Below the pieces are notes generated by a model that saw only the letters and a list, made by a program, of their open reading frames with translations, was not told the DNA's origin and did no database searches. The position numbers and the translations under genes are program-made. A stretch of DNA of 64,000 bases. Source: Pomacea canaliculata. Lineage: Eukaryota > Mollusca > Gastropoda > Architaenioglossa > Ampullariidae. Positions 63,764 through 64,000 of this stretch are shown piece by piece; within the stretch, counting starts at the first letter, position 1; each line of letters starts with the position of its first letter. The stretch spans positions 7,025,416 to 7,089,415 of the forward strand of contig NC_037596.1 of the NCBI RefSeq assembly GCF_003073045.1, read 5' to 3'.

Positions 63764-64000
63764 GTGCAGTACTGATTGTTTTCAACTACCTGGATTTATA
63801 TTTGAACTTTTATTAAAACCACTTCATTGTGAATAGAAAACGAAAAGATAATCATATAGAAATGTACTTACAGACTGATGTTAAATTATGCACGATCATA
63901 TAAGTAGTCTGCACAATTAACTTGTCACTACAGATAAAGTTTCGAAAGCTACAAAAGTAACCAAATTCAGCAATTTAAATTATTTAAGTTCTTTATTATT

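Overview
The window is animal nuclear DNA: AT-rich, with spliced genes, long introns, dense microsatellites and LINE, SINE and DNA-transposon remnants. The intron/exon style and the retroelement tails suggest a mollusc, probably a gastropod. That is inference, because no marker gene fixes the taxon. I saw no rRNA, tRNA, CRISPR array or retrovirus-like element.

The main content is an expanded locus of small secreted or surface proteins. Five genes carry one to five copies of an 8-cysteine module that I cannot assign to a named family. Each module is encoded by three exons with intron phases 1-2, 2-1 and 1-1. Gene 1 (4079-9330, +) has two modules and gene 2 (13516-23716, +) has five. Genes 3 (24993-28342), 4 (30142-35446) and 5 (37854-40847), all on the minus strand, have two, two and one. 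Genes 1, 3, 4 and 5 run from a signal-peptide exon to a hydrophobic, GPI-anchor-like tail. Nearly all junctions between units are phase 1, so signal exon, linker micro-exons, module triplets and tail form an interchangeable exon kit.

A second gene type uses a conserved 67-nt signal exon at 1986, 43106, 58140 and 63697. The gene 1 signal exon is also homologous to it, including its 5' flank. At 43106 and 58140 it is followed by runs of 24-33 nt phase-1 micro-exons that encode short acidic G-D-x-x-x-M-x-x-x-S-G units.

From 50 kb on, three tandem copies of a five-exon secreted EF-hand gene (51049-53345, 55440-57613, 59810-63169) alternate with the micro-exon genes. Each copy has its own TATA box, signal peptide and poly(A) signal. 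The copies differ by retroelement insertions in their introns.

Intergenic DNA is a mosaic of segmental duplications. Pieces of the gene 5 upstream region and of the EF-hand upstream region recur at 35.95-37.6 kb, and a promoter segment of gene 4 is duplicated head to head at 35.46-35.95 kb. Inserted elements include a Tigger-like element with a paralogous empty site, a hAT-like MITE, LINE endonuclease and reverse-transcriptase fragments, and SINE/LINE tails. The whole reads as a fast-evolving array of secreted and membrane-tethered proteins of unknown function.
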